From assembly GCA_041946755.1 (NCBI GenBank), contig JBHGBB010000002.1:1-52234 (forward strand): 52,234 bases of DNA. The letters are read 5' to 3'. The notes beneath the pieces are model-generated. The model worked only from the letters and a program-made list of their open reading frames with translations, was not told where the DNA came from and did no database searches. Shown piece after piece: positions 50,725-52,234 of the stretch; position 1 is the stretch's first letter; each line of letters opens with the position of its first letter. The DNA is from JBHGBB01 sp041946755. Its GTDB lineage: Bacteria; UBP4; UBA4092; JAOAEQ01. The position numbers were made by a program, and so were the translations under genes.

Positions 50725-51825
50725 TTATTGCAGTTGCGCCAACTGCGATAAATTAATATCCTGGGCAAAAACTTCTAAAGAACTGCTATTCGGTATGTTC
50801 TCCCCCTGAATCTCGACGACATATCGTTTCACTACTTCTATCGATAATTCACCGGTTCTGGTTTTTGTGTTCATTTTCTCGATACCGCGATGCCCTTTTA
50901 TATCGACTAATTTCTGATATTCATTCGTATTATTGAATACCGCCGGCCGGATGAATTTCTTATACATCTGGGGATTCCGCCCATAATCGTAAATGGTTAG
51001 AATAATCTTACAACTCTGTGGTGCAAAGTAATATTCACGTTGTGCACTGGTATAGGTAATATTATTCTTTTGGAAAGTACCGGATTTGGTAACCCCTGAT
51101 TGCCATGCAAACGGCGCTTTGGGTAATAAAGACAACAACTTCACCGGGTCAATTGGTGGGACTGCCAACCTCGGATTCATCATTCCAGGTGGCGGAGCAT
51201 TCGGTTTATTTTCAGCTGGTGATGGTGGAGTTACTGCTTCAGACCCAGTATTGGTATCGGTCTCTGTTTCCGGCTCCGATTCGGCATTTTCCGCCGGTGC
51301 GGGTTCGGTTTCAGCCGAAGGTTGCGTTTCTATAGTAGTATCTTCTGCAACCGGTGCGGATTGTTCTCCACTTTCAATCCCTTCCTGTTCCTCAGTAGTA
51401 GATTCCGTATATTGCTGTTCCGGTGCAGGCGGCTGCAATTTCGGGGCAAAATGTCTCCAGCCAACATATAATGCTGCAGCGAGCACCGCTGTAATCACAA
51501 CAAACAAGATAATAATAATAATCGCCCATTTCAAACACCCGGATTTCTTTTTTACTACCGGCGGCGGTTGCGTACCGGTTACCGGAGCTGCCGGTTGAAT
51601 AGGAGGAGGCGGTACTGATAGTGCGGGCAAAGGAGATGAGGAAGAATCATTGGCTTGAATATTTGATACCACTGGTTGGGCACCCGATGTCGATGCGACT
51701 TTCTCTGAACAGGGAATACAATAATTCTTGCCATCAACAACAGTCCGGCACTCTGCACAGAAAAAGTTGCGACAGCTGATACACATCGCTATCGCTTCCC
51801 GGTCATTATGATTTTGGCATTGCAT
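50725..51825 (-). CDS. B-box-type zinc finger membrane protein with disordered linker
   Basis: 366 residues from ATG 51825, preceded by AGAGGT; an earlier in-frame ATG at 51882 lacks this. Residues 1-40 form a B-box-like zinc finger (MQCQNHNDREAIAMCISCRNFFCAECR ... YCIPCSEK). A Ser/Pro-rich segment leads to one transmembrane helix (WAIIIIILFVVITAVLAAALYVGW, about 124-147). About 90 acidic, Thr/Glu/Pro-rich residues follow, then a globular extracytoplasmic domain (LLSLLPKAPFAWQSGV ... LEVFAQDINLSQLAQLQ). This topology puts a zinc finger in the cytosol and a sensor-like domain outside. Function unknown. Confidence 0.82.
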   Translation of the reverse strand: MQCQNHNDREAIAMCISCRNFFCAECRTVVDGKNYCIPCSEKVASTSGAQPVVSNIQANDSSSSPLPALSVPPPPIQPAAPVTGTQPPPVVKKKSGCLKWAIIIIILFVVITAVLAAALYVGWRHFAPKLQPPAPEQQYTESTTEEQEGIESGEQSAPVAEDTTIETQPSAETEPAPAENAESEPETETDTNTGSEAVTPPSPAENKPNAPPPGMMNPRLAVPPIDPVKLLSLLPKAPFAWQSGVTKSGTFQKNNITYTSAQREYYFAPQSCKIILTIYDYGRNPQMYKKFIRPAVFNNTNEYQKLVDIKGHRGIEKMNTKTRTGELSIEVVKRYVVEIQGENIPNSSSLEVFAQDINLSQLAQLQ

Positions 51826-52009
51826 ATTTAGTTTACCTCTGTTTTTAGCATTATTTATTAGTAAGGATAATAACATATCCACTCAAAAGATTCAATGTAA
51901 ATCTAGCATTGAACAGTATAAACGGCAACTTTATTTAGATAGCGAGAAACATACCTGGGTACCGACTAAGCTTGCGGATTCCAAATATAAATGGTAAAAT
52001 TGCTACTTG

Positions 52010-52234
52010 ATGAAACAATCCTTTGATTTATTAGCGCAATGGGTACTAGATAATACCGGGATATCCTTATCTTCCCAACAACTCGACCAATTCCGGCTAT
52101 ATCTAGAGACCTTGCAGGATTGGAATCAGCGAATTAATCTGGTCGCCAACGCCGAGTCGGAAACGATTATCTCCCGCCATTTTCTGGATTCACTCACCTG
52201 CCTGCAAAGTGGGAAAATCCAGGATACGTTAACC
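52010..52234 (+). CDS. rsmG: 16S rRNA (guanine527-N7)-methyltransferase RsmG (3' truncated)
   Basis: The first 75 residues are visible before the window ends. They match the start of RsmG/GidB: the helical YLETLQDWNQRINLVAN segment (about 31-47) followed by ISRHFLDSLTC (about 54-64), both hallmark motifs upstream of the SAM-binding domain. The enzyme makes m7G527 in 16S rRNA; loss gives low-level streptomycin resistance in other bacteria. The ATG at 52010 gives the expected N-terminus; TAAAATTGCTACTTG precedes it without a strong Shine-Dalgarno sequence. Confidence 0.9.
   Translation, partial: MKQSFDLLAQWVLDNTGISLSSQQLDQFRLYLETLQDWNQRINLVANAESETIISRHFLDSLTCLQSGKIQDTLT

Noticed and set aside
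51086..51598. Long plus-strand open frame opposite the B-box protein gene
   Set aside because: It is the antisense of a Glu/Pro/Thr-rich linker, giving low-complexity Ser/Gly/Val sequence with no ribosome-binding site.
1..52234. tRNA, rRNA or riboswitch genes
   Set aside because: I scanned the gaps for tRNA T-arm words, rRNA blocks and common riboswitch signatures and found none I could support.

Overview
The window looks like a chromosomal segment of an uncultured Gram-negative (diderm) bacterium. Evidence for an outer membrane is a TamB/DUF490 protein, a DUF748 AsmA-like protein, an O-antigen ligase-type polymerase, an orphan LolD-type ATPase and several lipoproteins. The type II prepilin style, BNR propellers, glycoside hydrolases, many orphan methyltransferases and hairpin-rich intergenic DNA resemble genomes of poorly cultured phyla in the PVC/FCB/Sumerlaeota/Hydrogenedentota/Omnitrophota range. 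The phylum cannot be fixed from this sequence. No rRNA, tRNA, CRISPR array or prophage was found.

Layout. 1-8.8 kb (+): 5'-truncated tamB-like gene, Mut7-C nuclease, O-antigen ligase/TPR protein, exported YdjC-type deacetylase, LolD-type ATPase. 8.9-10.9 kb (-): exported 13-copy BNR propeller protein. 11.3-13.4 kb (+): methyltransferase, SGNH hydrolase, small membrane protein, ending at a shared terminator. 13.5-19.7 kb (-): an RbsABC/YtfQRT-like sugar ABC importer with a type II pseudopilin gene inside it, preceded by a methyltransferase and an exported unknown. 20-23.4 kb (+): zinc ribbon and a translationally coupled pair of radical SAM enzymes (SPASM, then B12-binding). 23.8-27.1 kb (-): a probable operon of membrane protein, papain-like peptidase, paralogous membrane protein and winged-helix regulator, with a clear promoter and overlapping operator-like palindrome. 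27.3-38.7 kb (-): glycosyltransferase, GH5-type hydrolase, a RAYT transposase framed by REP arrays, DUF748 protein, GH2 hydrolase, transglutaminase lipoprotein. 38.8-43 kb (+): tight five-gene operon (methyltransferase, SMP-30, CPBP-like membrane protein, esterase-like lipoprotein, DUF169). 43-48 kb (-): DMT transporter and PHP phosphatase, then four exported LPP20/FlgT-type proteins. 48-52 kb: hairpin-rich 0.9 kb gap, then TM2, DUF2752, two DUF4190 and a B-box zinc finger protein; the window ends inside rsmG.

Coherent themes are envelope biogenesis, exported polysaccharide breakdown with sugar import, and a heavy load of small palindromic repeats. The candidates I consider most novel are: (1) the LPP20/FlgT multi-copy envelope module at 44.9-47.9 kb in the absence of flagellar genes; (2) a shared C-terminal tail (T-x-V/I ... 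W-Q-L-F/Y) on three otherwise unrelated exported proteins; (3) the regulator/twin membrane protein/peptidase operon; (4) the RAYT locus with two REP variants in opposite orientation, plus remote hairpins carrying the same GGNNTGC head. All functional statements come from reading the translated sequence by eye; no database search was run.
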